Part shown: in pieces, positions 1 to 8,428 of the stretch
Numbering within the stretch: the stretch's first letter is position 1
How the letters are laid out: each line of letters opens with the position of its first letter
Assembly: GCF_014268885.2 (NCBI RefSeq)
Contig: NZ_CP077095.1
Span: forward strand, 124,001-188,000
Length of the DNA: 64,000 bases
Direction of reading: 5' to 3'
From: Pseudomonas xantholysinigenes
Lineage (GTDB): Bacteria; Pseudomonadota; Gammaproteobacteria; Pseudomonadales; Pseudomonadaceae
Made by a program: the position numbers and the translations under genes
Notes under the pieces: generated by a model
The model's input: only the letters and a program-made list of their open reading frames with translations
What the model was told of the DNA's origin: nothing
Database searches by the model: none

Positions 1-1526
1 GCGCGCTCGAACCACGGCCGGCGTTGCTCGGCGTCCAGGGCCAGCCAGTCTTCCACGGCGGCCTGCTTGACGGGCAACTGCTTGCGCAGCACATCGAACA
101 TGGCCTGGTAGCGCTCGCGGTAGGAGTCGAAACGATAGCCCAGGCGCAGCGCCTCGCGCGGATCGTCAAGCACGCTGGTATCGGCCAGCCCCCTGCCCTT
201 CAGAACCTCCAGCAGGCCGTTGGGCATGATGTTGTCAAGGTCATTCAGGCCAGGGTTGCCCGTGCCACTGCGCAGCAGCTTGAGCGACTCAACCGCGCAG
301 TTGTTGGACAGGAAGTAATAGTTGCCGTCATAGCTCCAGTGCATTTCGGCCGCTTGGCGCACCAGGTTTTCGATTTCGTTGCGGCTGAGCTTGAGTGGCA
401 CCGAGGCCAGGCTGCGCAGCTCGGTCTTGGTGTATTCGTCGATCACCTGCCCCAGCGGCAGCACGAACAGCCGCGACGGGTAGGCACCCACCAGGCCGTC
501 CCAGCTGGATAACTGCACGTCGTTGACGAAGGCGCGGTACGACAGCACCAGGCTCTGGTCCAGGTCCAGTCGGCAGGCCGGGCCGCGCGGGCGGCCTGGG
601 GCGCAGATCACCAGGCGCAGCATGCTGTGGCCCCAGCGGCTGACCCAGTTCTGGTTGGCCTCGGCCAGCAGGTAGTCGACCTCGTACACCCGCTCCGGGT
701 CGATTTCGCCCAGCGGTTGGCGGGCGAAATCGTTGCCGGCATTGAGGAACGGCAGGCCCTTGGCGCAGGGCGTCTGCTCGGGGGCCCAGTCGAAGTGGTC
801 ACGCAGGTACTGGTTCAGCGCCGGACGCCGGCAACCGTAGCTCGGGTCGAGCAGGAAGTACTCCATGTTGACCGCGACGAACTCTTTCGGGCTGCTCAAC
901 TCGTAGCTGTCCGGGCTGCGCACCCGTTGGCCATTGTGCTGCTCGCGCTCGCCTCGGCGGCCGACGTATTGCGGCCAGCCGGCCAGGTCGAGCAGGCGCG
1001 GGTCGTCGCTGAGGGTGAAGCGGCGTTCGGCCTGGCCCCGGCAGTCTTGCGGCAGGCCGACCTTGCCCAAGGCGCCCTGCTGGCGCTTGCAGCGGTTGAT
1101 CAACTGGCGTTCGGCGCTGGGCCACAGGCGCGCGCGATCGTAGATATGGGTCAGTTCATGCAACACGGTGGCCAGCAGTTCCTGGCGGACCGTGCCATGC
1201 GGGCGGTTGGTCTGTTGCTGGGCGGCGCTACCGTCGACCAGGCCTGGCAGCAGGCGGCGGTTGAGTTCTAGGGTGGCCACGAGGGACGCCTGGCCGTAGG
1301 CGTCCTCGGGCATGCGTGCCGTCCAGCTGACCAGGATCTGCCGGTCGAGTTGCTGCTTGAAGCGCGGTGGCAGCTTGGCCATGGCCTCGTCGAGCAGTGC
1401 CTGGCTGGCGTGCTGCTGGGCCGGGTCGAGGCCATCGCGCTGCAGCACCAGTTGCAGGTCGGCCAGGGCGGGCGTGCCAAGCAGCGTCAGGGCGCAGCCC
1501 AGCAGCCAGGCACGCACGCGCTTCAC
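1..1526 (-). CDS. DUF4105-family exported Zn-protease-like protein (partial)
   Basis: Reading from a GTG at 1526 there are 508 open codons running off the left edge, so the C-terminus is missing. An N-terminal signal peptide is visible (MKRVRAWLLG..., cleavage after ALA near residue 22). HELTH at residues 123-127 is an HExxH zinc-metalloprotease motif. The second half carries NWVSRWGHSMLRL and a later FLSNNCAVE with a conserved-looking Cys, as in DUF4105 (periplasmic Lnb-N-like) proteins. The GTG start overlaps the TGA of the upstream DUF2388 gene by 4 bp, so the two are probably co-translated. The substrate is unknown. Family assignment is from motif recognition; activity is inferred only from HExxH. 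Confidence 0.75.
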   Translation of the reverse strand, partial: MKRVRAWLLGCALTLLGTPALADLQLVLQRDGLDPAQQHASQALLDEAMAKLPPRFKQQLDRQILVSWTARMPEDAYGQASLVATLELNRRLLPGLVDGSAAQQQTNRPHGTVRQELLATVLHELTHIYDRARLWPSAERQLINRCKRQQGALGKVGLPQDCRGQAERRFTLSDDPRLLDLAGWPQYVGRRGEREQHNGQRVRSPDSYELSSPKEFVAVNMEYFLLDPSYGCRRPALNQYLRDHFDWAPEQTPCAKGLPFLNAGNDFARQPLGEIDPERVYEVDYLLAEANQNWVSRWGHSMLRLVICAPGRPRGPACRLDLDQSLVLSYRAFVNDVQLSSWDGLVGAYPSRLFVLPLGQVIDEYTKTELRSLASVPLKLSRNEIENLVRQAAEMHWSYDGNYYFLSNNCAVESLKLLRSGTGNPGLNDLDNIMPNGLLEVLKGRGLADTSVLDDPREALRLGYRFDSYRERYQAMFDVLRKQLPVKQAAVEDWLALDAEQRRPWFER

Positions 1527-1843
1527 AGGGCGAGAATGGCTTCGGCCAAGACGTGATCGCTGGCGTCACGGGCCTCGGGCACGCGGGCGCGCAGGGTGTC
1601 GAACGCGGCTTCCAGTTGGGCGCCACGGATATCGCCGTTGCTGGCGACGAAGCTGGCGGCGTCGTCGTGGGCTTCGCGCACCACTTTCGAGTCGCGGATC
1701 GAGGTGGTGGTGTCCGAGGTGAAATCGATCGAACGGCCAAAGGCACGGACGATGATGTTGCTGGTGGCCACCAGGGTGTGCGCCTGGGCCAGGTCGGCGA
1801 GCAGCAGCATGCCGAGGGTGGCGGCGATCAGCGGTTTACGCAT
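1523..1843 (-). CDS. DUF2388 domain-containing secreted protein (third of three)
   Basis: A 106-aa protein with a clear signal peptide (MRKPLIAATLGMLLLADLAQA). The body carries the motif shared by all three tandem copies: HDDAASFVASNGDIRGAQLE followed by AFDTLR. The ATG at 1843 is chosen over an in-frame codon at 1864 because GGAG lies just upstream and the signal peptide starts there. It overlaps the DUF4105 gene by 4 bp. DUF2388 is a Pseudomonas family of small periplasmic proteins without a known function; the repeated linkage to a protease-like partner suggests a common job. Confidence 0.85.
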   Translation of the reverse strand: MRKPLIAATLGMLLLADLAQAHTLVATSNIIVRAFGRSIDFTSDTTTSIRDSKVVREAHDDAASFVASNGDIRGAQLEAAFDTLRARVPEARDASDHVLAEAILAL

Positions 1844-1878
1844 GGAGCATCTCCGGGAATGCAAGGGAGCGGGTGTAG

Positions 1879-2172
1879 TTATTGGACGAGAATCGCTTCG
1901 GCCAGTTCACGGTCGCCGACAGAGTGTCGGGCGCAATCCTGGCGCAGGGTGTCGAACGCCGCTTGCAGGCGCGCGCCGCGGATCAGGCCGTCACTGGCGA
2001 CGAACGCCGCGGCGTCGTCACGGGCGGCGACGATACGCTTGCGGTCGAACGGCGCGGCGGTCACTTGGCTGGTGACGTAGCCGCTGATGACCAGGCTTTG
2101 GGTGGTGGCATCCATGGCATGGGCGCTGCCCACGCAGGCGAGGGCGAACAGTGACGGCAACAGGTAACGCAT
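1879..2172 (-). CDS. DUF2388 domain-containing secreted protein (second of three)
   Basis: A 97-aa protein with signal peptide MRYLLPSLFALACVGSAHA. It repeats the family motif as RDDAAAFVASDGLIRGARLQ and AFDTLRQD. It contains one Cys in the mature part (RQDCARH), which its two neighbours lack. It lies 35 bp before the third copy and 89 bp after the first, in the same direction, so an operon is likely. It is clearly a paralogue of both neighbours by tandem duplication. Function unknown. Confidence 0.85.
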   Translation of the reverse strand: MRYLLPSLFALACVGSAHAMDATTQSLVISGYVTSQVTAAPFDRKRIVAARDDAAAFVASDGLIRGARLQAAFDTLRQDCARHSVGDRELAEAILVQ

Positions 2173-2261
2173 GAGCTGATTTGAACGCGGTTGTCTCGGG
2201 CGGCAAAGGCTACCCCGGATGCACCGGCCGGGGCCAGTGAATCCGGGTGTGGGTAGGCGAA

Positions 2262-2579
2262 TCAGAGGGCGAGGATGGCGCGCGCCAGTTGCGCGTCGCT
2301 GGCCTGCAGCGCTGGCAGTTGCTGGCGGATATGCACGAACGCGCTCTCCAGCTTGGCGCCACGGATCGCGCCTTCGCTGCCAACGAAGCTGGCGGCGTCG
2401 TCACGGGCGGCCTGGACGATCTTGTCGTCACGGAACGACGAAGAGATGTCGGAGGTGGCGTCGGTGGAGGCGGCGACTGCGCCCACCACGGCGTCGGTGG
2501 TCACGACGAAGCTGGTGGCATTGGCCGCGCCAGCGAGGGACAGCAGCAAGGCGGCGCCAAACAGGTGATAACGGGACAT
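2262..2579 (-). CDS. DUF2388 domain-containing secreted protein (first of three)
   Basis: A 105-aa protein with a signal peptide ending in ...LSLAGAANA. The core RDDAASFVGSEGAIRGAKLE followed by AFVHIRQQ matches the two downstream copies. A good ribosome binding site (CAGGAG) lies about 11 bases before the ATG. It is the promoter-proximal member of the DUF2388 x3 - DUF4105 cluster. About 300 bp separate it from the DUF1127 gene. Function unknown. Confidence 0.85.
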   Translation of the reverse strand: MSRYHLFGAALLLSLAGAANATSFVVTTDAVVGAVAASTDATSDISSSFRDDKIVQAARDDAASFVGSEGAIRGAKLESAFVHIRQQLPALQASDAQLARAILAL

Positions 2580-2802
2580 GGTCGGTGGACTCCTGCACAG
2601 GGTCGAAGGTGGTTCTGGTTATCGGACGCTCGCTTGGCTCGTCTCGGTACTTTTTCTGCCAGGCGCGTAGGACAAGCGTAACACGCGCAGGTTCTATCGC
2701 CTGGCTTGGCTAAACATCACAAAGCGTAACTGTACTTGTTGTTTTTGGATTTATTAAAACTGTACCTGTTAATGTCGAGAGCGCTCTAGTTCGCGCCATA
2801 CA

Positions 2803-2840
2803 AACAAAAAACCCGTCACAGTTGCCTGTGACGGGTTCTT
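2803..2840 (-). terminator. Rho-independent terminator of the DUF1127 gene
   Basis: The inverted repeat ACCCGTCACA / TGTGACGGGT has a 6-base loop and, on the minus strand, is followed by TTTTTTG. It sits 40 bp downstream of the DUF1127 stop codon in the correct orientation. The rest of the 2580-2878 gap upstream of the DUF2388 cluster shows nothing else recognisable. Confidence 0.8.
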
Positions 2841-2878
2841 GGGAATTCGCGGCGCCGGGCAAGGCCGGCAGCCGGGGC

Positions 2879-3091
2879 TTAGCGCCAGAACGGCTTGCTG
2901 AGCTCTTCGTAGCGCTGCGACTCGCTGATACCGGCGTCGGCCAGCAGGCGGGAGTCCAGGCGCGCCAGCTGGCGGCGGCTGGCCATGCGGCGCTGCCACA
3001 GTACCAGGGTGGACAGGACACGCAGCGGCAGGGAAGCGTTGGAAACTTGGGCGTTTTCGAAAACCAGGTCGGAACTGAGGGTACGTTCCAT
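2879..3091 (-). CDS. DUF1127 domain-containing small protein
   Basis: A 70-aa basic protein ending in the typical DUF1127 pattern: RRQLARLDSRLLADAGIS followed by a short tail (SQRYEELSKPFWR). Members of this family are small arginine-rich regulators, some of which bind RNA and affect phosphate or carbon metabolism in alphaproteobacteria. The role in Pseudomonas is not settled. It is a single-gene unit with its own terminator. Confidence 0.85.
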   Translation of the reverse strand: MERTLSSDLVFENAQVSNASLPLRVLSTLVLWQRRMASRRQLARLDSRLLADAGISESQRYEELSKPFWR

Positions 3092-3393
3092 GATGTGTCA
3101 TCCTTCCGCTTGTGGCGGGATTAGATAGTGATTTAACTGGTGCCCATCTTCCTCCTCTCTCGTCCAGAACAATAGGTACAGTTCAGTAGTATTGCGATGG
3201 CTCAGTTAACTGTTGGAAGGGACTGTTGCACCAGTTATTGAGGGAACTGTACTGGCGCGCACTAGTTTGGTGCGATTTTGTGGTGTTGGTAGGGAAATGG
3301 AACGCAGGAAGTGATGTTTGAGGCGGTACAGTAGTACAGTTTTATATGGTTTATGCTTCAAGGTGTTCGACGATACAGTTGCAGCGCCTATGC
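3092..3393. other. Intergenic stretch without a recognised gene
   Basis: About 300 bp upstream of the DUF1127 gene, noticeably AT-richer than the surroundings. It has several GTACAGTT-like repeats (near 3176, 3229, 3329 and 3372). No convincing coding frame with a ribosome binding site. It presumably contains the DUF1127 promoter. Confidence 0.4.
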
Positions 3394-3644
3394 GATCGAG
3401 CGCCGCCCGCGCGGCGCATCGCGACGCAAGGCCGCTCCTACATCTGTTTCGGGCCAATCTATCCTGTGCCATTACCGGGTCCGCCTTGTGGGTACGGCGC
3501 GGTCTCAGCGTGGGCACCACTGCCGCTCCACCTGTCTCAAGACATGCACCAAGGCGGGCAACCATGGCCTGACAGGTTCGGCACGTTGCAACAAATGTAG
3601 GAGCGGCCTTGCGTCGCGATGCGCCGCGCGGGCGGCGCTCGATC
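3394..3644. repeat. 251-bp element with 50-bp perfect terminal inverted repeats (copy 1)
   Basis: Positions 3394-3443 and 3595-3644 are exact reverse complements over 50 bp (GATCGAGCGCCGCCCGCGCG...). They enclose a 151-bp centre with no plausible gene. A second copy of exactly the same length lies at 23440-23690; by eye about 17 of 251 positions differ, mostly in the centre. The arms contain the GTAGGAGCGGCCTTG core seen in Pseudomonas REP sequences. It looks like a MITE-like element or a large REP pair carried as a unit. Confidence 0.85.
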
Positions 3645-3705
3645 TCAAGGGCCCTGCAAGACCATCGCCAGGCACCTGTCCGCCATTACGCGATCCCCAA
3701 CCCCC

Positions 3706-5094
3706 TCAAACCGAAACCGCCACCCCCCGCGCCCGCCCAGCCTTGCTCATCAACCGCTTCATCCGCCATTCAAAGCCAAACGTCAGCGCCACCGCCGCGC
3801 AGGCCAGGCCCAGCGCCAGCCCCCACCAGATGCCTGGCGCCCCGCCCCCGAAGGTGAACGCGAACAGCCATGCGCTCGGCGCACCAACCAGCCAATAGCA
3901 CACCAAGCCAATCAGGAACGTGGTCTTGGCATCCTTCAGGCCACGGATCGAGCCCATGGCGATGGTCTGCACGCCATCGAACAACTCAAACCACGCCGCA
4001 ACCATCAGCAACTGTACTGCCAGCATGAAGATCGCCGCGAAGGCCGGGTCATTGCGATCGATGAACAGTGCCACCAGGCTGTCCGGCAGCAACCAGAACA
4101 AGGCGGCGAAGGCGAACATCAGCGAGGCGCCGAAACCAATGCCCACGCGCCCGGCGCTGCGTGCCGCGAGCAAGTTGCCAGCACCATAATAGAGGCCGAC
4201 GCGCATGGTCACGGCGTAGGAAAGCCCTGTTGGGACCATGAATGCGGTGGAGACGATCTGCAGGGCGATCTGGTGCGCGGCGAGCTCGGTGCTGCCCAAC
4301 ACGCCCATGCACAAGGCGGCGAAGGCGAACAAACCCACCTCGACCATGTAGGTGCCACCGATTGGCAAGCCCAGCCGCCACAATTCGCGCAGGGCCGGCA
4401 GGGAAGGGCGCGACAGCCCCTTGCGCAACGGATAGTCGGCATAGGCCTTGTGCCAGCGGATGTACAGCGCCAGGGCAATGGCCATGCCCAGGGTCACCAC
4501 CGCAGTGACCAGGCCGATACCCATCAGCCCCAGCTTGGGCAAGCCGAACATGCCCTCGATCAGTGCGTGGTTGAACAGGTAGTTGAACACTGTGCCGACC
4601 AGGCTGATGACCATCACCGGCGTCGAGTGGCCAAGGGCGCTGGTGAAGCCGCGCAAGGCCATGAACGTCATGTAGCCGGGCAGGGCCAACGGCAGCAGGG
4701 TCAACAGCTGCATGGCCGAATCGACGTTCTCGGGTTGCTGTCCGAACAGCAGCAGCACCGGCTTGAGGTTCCACATCACCAGCGCCGCCACCAGCGCCAG
4801 GCCCCAGGCCAGCCACAGGCCGCTCTGCGCCAGACGGGTGACGCCTTCGGTATCATCGGCGCCCTTGCGGATGGCCACCAGGGTACCGACAGCGGCGATC
4901 ACCCCCAGGCAGAAGATCGACACGAACGAGTAACTGGCCGCACCCAGGCCACCGCCGGCCAGGGCCTGTGGGCTGATGCGGGCCATCATCAGCGTGTCGG
5001 TGAGTACCATCAGCATGTGCGCCAGCTGCGAGGCGATCAGCGGCCCGGCCAGGCGCAGCAAGGCCTTGAGTTCTGTGGTGGGCGCGACATGCAT
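3706..5094 (-). CDS. MATE family multidrug efflux transporter (NorM-like)
   Basis: A 462-aa inner-membrane protein, hydrophobic throughout, with the usual MATE length and two-lobed 12-helix pattern. It begins LRLAGPLIASQLAHMLMVLTDTLMM and contains ALGHSTPVMVISLVGTVFNYLFN. Members export cationic drugs and dyes in exchange for Na+ or H+. The ATG at 5094 is preferred over a TTG at 5136 because AGAAGGA lies about 8 bases upstream and the alignment-like start (MHVAPTTELKALLRLAGP) fits. It is divergent from the LysR gene, which may regulate it. The substrate cannot be read from the sequence. Confidence 0.9.
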   Translation of the reverse strand: MHVAPTTELKALLRLAGPLIASQLAHMLMVLTDTLMMARISPQALAGGGLGAASYSFVSIFCLGVIAAVGTLVAIRKGADDTEGVTRLAQSGLWLAWGLALVAALVMWNLKPVLLLFGQQPENVDSAMQLLTLLPLALPGYMTFMALRGFTSALGHSTPVMVISLVGTVFNYLFNHALIEGMFGLPKLGLMGIGLVTAVVTLGMAIALALYIRWHKAYADYPLRKGLSRPSLPALRELWRLGLPIGGTYMVEVGLFAFAALCMGVLGSTELAAHQIALQIVSTAFMVPTGLSYAVTMRVGLYYGAGNLLAARSAGRVGIGFGASLMFAFAALFWLLPDSLVALFIDRNDPAFAAIFMLAVQLLMVAAWFELFDGVQTIAMGSIRGLKDAKTTFLIGLVCYWLVGAPSAWLFAFTFGGGAPGIWWGLALGLACAAVALTFGFEWRMKRLMSKAGRARGVAVSV

Positions 5095-5250
5095 GGGGGC
5101 GGTCCTTCTGGATGGTGCGAAAGTGCGAGCGATCAATTCTGAAGCCTCGGTCAGCTTTGCACAAAAGGATAAAAGCGATTGCTCGCATGAGTCTGACTCA
5201 TGGATATATGATCACGACCCTGTGTTTTGGCCCCGTATGACAGGTACATC

Positions 5251-6180
5251 ATGTCCCGCCAGCTTCCCCCGCTCTATGCGCTGCGCGCATTCGAAGCCGC
5301 CGCCCGGCTGAGCTCCTTCACCCGTGCCGGGGAAGAACTGTCGATCACCCAGAGCGCCGTCAGCCGGCATATCCGCACGCTGGAGGAGCATTTCGCCTGC
5401 CGCCTGTTCGTGCGCAACGGGCGTAGCCTGCAACTGACCGAAGCGGCCCGAATGCTGCTCCCCGGGGTACGTGACGGCTTTGCCGCGCTGGAGCGCGCCT
5501 GTGACACCTTGCGCGGCGAGGACGACATCCTGCGCATGAAAGCGCCCTCGACCTTGACCATGCGCTGGCTGCTGGCGCGTTTGAGCCGTTTCCGCCACCT
5601 GCAGCCGGGCAACGAAGTGCAGTTGACCAGCGCCTGGATGGACGTCGATCACGTTGATTTCAACCAGGAGCCGTTCGATTGCGCGGTGCTGCTCAGCGAC
5701 GGCGCCTTCCCGGCGGACTGGGAGGTGCGCCGGTTGTTTTCCGAGTTGCTGATCCCGGTCGGGGCGCCGGACCTGCTGGACGATGCGCCGTGGGATGAGC
5801 GGCGCCTGTGCGGGATCGAACTGCTGCACCCCACGCCCGACAAGCGCGACTGGCGGGCCTGGTTGGCGCGCATGGGCCTGACCGACAAGGTCTCGCTCAA
5901 GGGCGGGCAGGTGTTCGACACCTTGGAGCTTGGCATGATCGCGGCGGCCCGGGGTTACGGGATCTCCATGGGCGACCTGTTGATGGTGGCCGAGGATGTC
6001 GCAGGGCGGCGCCTGAGCCTGCCATGGCCAACGGCGGTGGCCAGTGGCCTGGACTACTATCTGGTGTGGCCGCGGACCCGGCCGGGTGGCGAGCGCTTGC
6101 GCCGCTTGAGTGTGTTCTTGCAGGAGGAGGCGGCGGCGATGGACTTGCCGGCGGTGGAGGTTCTGCCGGCTCAACACTGA
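5251..6180 (+). CDS. LysR-type transcriptional regulator (GcvA-like)
   Basis: A 309-aa regulator with an N-terminal winged helix-turn-helix (LYALRAFEAAARLSSFTRAGEEL, then SITQSAVSRHIRTLEE) and a C-terminal ligand-binding domain. The ATG at 5251 (MSRQLPPLYALRAFE) fits the family start; an in-frame TTG at 5227 adds eight residues and is less likely. It is divergent from the MATE pump, with about 155 bp of shared promoter region, the usual arrangement for a LysR gene and its target. Confidence 0.9.
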   Translation: MSRQLPPLYALRAFEAAARLSSFTRAGEELSITQSAVSRHIRTLEEHFACRLFVRNGRSLQLTEAARMLLPGVRDGFAALERACDTLRGEDDILRMKAPSTLTMRWLLARLSRFRHLQPGNEVQLTSAWMDVDHVDFNQEPFDCAVLLSDGAFPADWEVRRLFSELLIPVGAPDLLDDAPWDERRLCGIELLHPTPDKRDWRAWLARMGLTDKVSLKGGQVFDTLELGMIAAARGYGISMGDLLMVAEDVAGRRLSLPWPTAVASGLDYYLVWPRTRPGGERLRRLSVFLQEEAAAMDLPAVEVLPAQH

Positions 6181-6385
6181 GTCGTTCGACCTTGCCGGTG
6201 ACCAAGGCCTACCAGCCAAGCACCAGGCAAAGGTTTGCGAATATCCTGGTCCGACACTCAAGTATTTCTCCGCGACGCCGATCAAATTGCACCAGCGTCC
6301 CGGAAGAGGGCGCGATAACCCGTCGATTGGAAGCGGGCGGTCAGCGTGATCAGGATGATCCCGGCCTCTTGCCAGGAGCTCTCCC

Positions 6386-8290
6386 ATGTCTCAACCGCGT
6401 GCCCGCATCGCCTCGCAGCTCGGCCTCGCCCTCGCCATCGTGCTGGCGCTGGTGATCACCGGCAGTACCTTGTTCGCCCTGCGCTCGCTGGACGACGCCA
6501 ACCTCGCCACTCGCCAGGAGCACCTGGCCAGCGAGGCGCGGTTGCTGGCCGACCAGCTCGATACCTTCCACGGCTCGCTCAAGGACAACACCCAGCGCCT
6601 GAGCGGCCTGTTCGAGCGCCGCTTCGCCTCGGGCCTGGCGCTGCACCCAGGCGAGAGCGTGCAGGTCGCGGGCCAGGCCACGCCAGCGTTGTACCTGGGT
6701 GAGCGGCTGTTGAACAACGACTTCCAGGTGGTCGATGAATTCCAGCAGATGACGGCTGGCATCGCGACCCTGTTCGTGCGCAGCGGCGACGACTTCGTGC
6801 GCATCAGCACCAACCTGAAGAAGCAGGATGGCAACCGCGCCATCGGTACCCAGCTGGACCGCCAGCACCCTGCCTATGCCAAGCTGCTGGCCGGGCAGAT
6901 GTATGTTGGCCGGGCCGTGCTGTTCGAGCGCAACTACATGACCCGCTACGTGCCTGTGCGCGACGGCAGCGGCCAGGTGATCGCCGTGCTGTTCGTCGGT
7001 TTCGACTACACCGACGCACAGAATGCCCAGTTCGCCAACCTCAAGCGCTTCCGCATTGGCCAGACCGGCTCCCTGGCCATCCGTGACGACCAGGGCCAAT
7101 GGCTGGTACCCCCGGCCAATGCCGACCAGGATCTGTTCAGCGTCAGCGCGCCGTTCGCCGAAGGCCCGTGGACCGTGGTGGCGAGCATGCCCAAGGCGGA
7201 AATTCGCCAAGTGACCTGGAGCGTCGGCCTGCGCCTGGCCATCGGCAGCCTGCTGGCGATGCTGCTGGCCGTGGCCGCCACCCTCTGGCTGCTGCGCCGC
7301 AAGCTGCGTCCACTGGGCGACCTGGTACGCCAGGCCGAGGCGCTGGGCGCGGGCGACCTGAATGCCCGCCTGAGTGTCACCAGCCATGACGAGATCGGCC
7401 AGCTGGCGCGCAGCTTCAACCAGATGGGCGAGGCCCTGGCGACCATGGTCGAGCATATCCGCAGCGCCTCCGACCAGGTCAGTGGCCGCGCCCGCTCGCT
7501 GTCGGGCCTGTCGTCCGGCGCCTGCGAGGGCATGGACCAGCAGTCCGGCGAGATCACCAGCATGGCCGGCGCGGTGGAAGAGTTCAGCGCCACCTCGATG
7601 AACATCGCCGACAACATGGCCGGCACCGAGCGCATGGCCCGCGACAATGCCCAGCAGACCCGAATCGGGCGTACTGCCATGGACGAGGCGTCGGCGTCGC
7701 TCAAGCAGATCGCCGACGCGCTGGGCGGGACCGCCACGGTGATGGACACCCTCGGTGCGCGCTCCCAGGAAATCGGCGGGATTGTCGGCACGATCACCGC
7801 GATTGCCGAACAGACCAACCTGCTGGCGCTCAACGCCGCCATCGAGGCGGCGCGGGCCGGCGAGCAGGGGCGCGGTTTCGCGGTGGTCGCCGACGAGGTG
7901 CGCGGCCTGGCCGCGCGCACCCGCCAGGCCACCGATGAAATTTCCGGGATGATCGCCAGCATCCAGCAGCAGACCGGGCATGCCATCGACACCCTGGAGC
8001 AGGGCAACCAGCTGATGCAGGAAGGCTTGGCACGCAACGACAAGGTGGCCGAGGCGCTGGCGCGGATCGACGAGCAGAGCAGGGCGGCGGGCGAGCAGTT
8101 CGCCGTGATCAGCACCGCGACCCAGGAGCAGAGCAGCACGGCGACGGTGCTCAGCCGCAACCTGCAGAGCATCGCCCAGGCCAACAGTGAACAGCGTGAC
8201 GTGGCCAACGAACTGGCCATGACCGCGCGCGAGCTGGAAGGGCTGGCGGGGCAGTTGCGTCAGGAAGTGGATCGGTTCCGGGTCAAGTAA
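6386..8290 (+). CDS. Methyl-accepting chemotaxis protein with periplasmic Cache domain
   Basis: A 634-aa transmembrane receptor. TM1 is at about 10-30. The periplasmic Cache-type sensor (about 35-270) includes the signature [25 protein letters not shown]2 is at about 275-300, HAMP about 300-355, and the signalling domain contains the conserved hairpin [20 protein letters not shown]. Cache receptors with this TNLKK..G.RAIGT motif bind small carboxylates in Pseudomonas (for example McpP), so an organic acid ligand is a reasonable guess. AGGAG precedes the ATG. It is monocistronic, ending in a REP pair. Confidence 0.9.
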   Translation: MSQPRARIASQLGLALAIVLALVITGSTLFALRSLDDANLATRQEHLASEARLLADQLDTFHGSLKDNTQRLSGLFERRFASGLALHPGESVQVAGQATPALYLGERLLNNDFQVVDEFQQMTAGIATLFVRSGDDFVRISTNLKKQDGNRAIGTQLDRQHPAYAKLLAGQMYVGRAVLFERNYMTRYVPVRDGSGQVIAVLFVGFDYTDAQNAQFANLKRFRIGQTGSLAIRDDQGQWLVPPANADQDLFSVSAPFAEGPWTVVASMPKAEIRQVTWSVGLRLAIGSLLAMLLAVAATLWLLRRKLRPLGDLVRQAEALGAGDLNARLSVTSHDEIGQLARSFNQMGEALATMVEHIRSASDQVSGRARSLSGLSSGACEGMDQQSGEITSMAGAVEEFSATSMNIADNMAGTERMARDNAQQTRIGRTAMDEASASLKQIADALGGTATVMDTLGARSQEIGGIVGTITAIAEQTNLLALNAAIEAARAGEQGRGFAVVADEVRGLAARTRQATDEISGMIASIQQQTGHAIDTLEQGNQLMQEGLARNDKVAEALARIDEQSRAAGEQFAVISTATQEQSSTATVLSRNLQSIAQANSEQRDVANELAMTARELEGLAGQLRQEVDRFRVK

Positions 8291-8307
8291 CGCGGCGGTT
8301 GTCAGGA

Positions 8308-8403
8308 CCGGCCTTTTCGCGGGTAAACCCGCTCCCACAGGAGTCATGCAGGCCTTGAAGGCAATGCATAACCTGTGGGAGCGGGTTTACCCGCGAAAGG
8401 CAG
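8308..8403. repeat. REP inverted pair
   Basis: Two P. putida-type REP units face each other (8308-8341 and 8371-8403; core TTCGCGGGTAAACCCGCTCC and its complement). They lie between the convergent chemoreceptor and hglS genes. Such pairs often act as transcript 3' ends. Confidence 0.85.
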
Positions 8404-8428
8404 CAAGGCTACCTCGGAATCTCAAGCC

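Noticed and set aside
3318..3857. Short plus-strand frames through the 251-bp element and the similar ones at 23304-23646
   Set aside because: Frames differ between the two copies, lack ribosome binding sites and are dominated by the inverted repeats.
3619..5142. A 507-codon open frame on the plus strand opposite the MATE gene
   Set aside because: Low-complexity Gln/His/Gly-rich product typical of the antisense of a high-GC gene; the minus-strand frame gives a perfect MATE transporter.
6350..8347. A 665-codon minus-strand frame opposite the chemoreceptor
   Set aside because: No family features; it is the antisense shadow of a protein with an exact MCP signalling motif.
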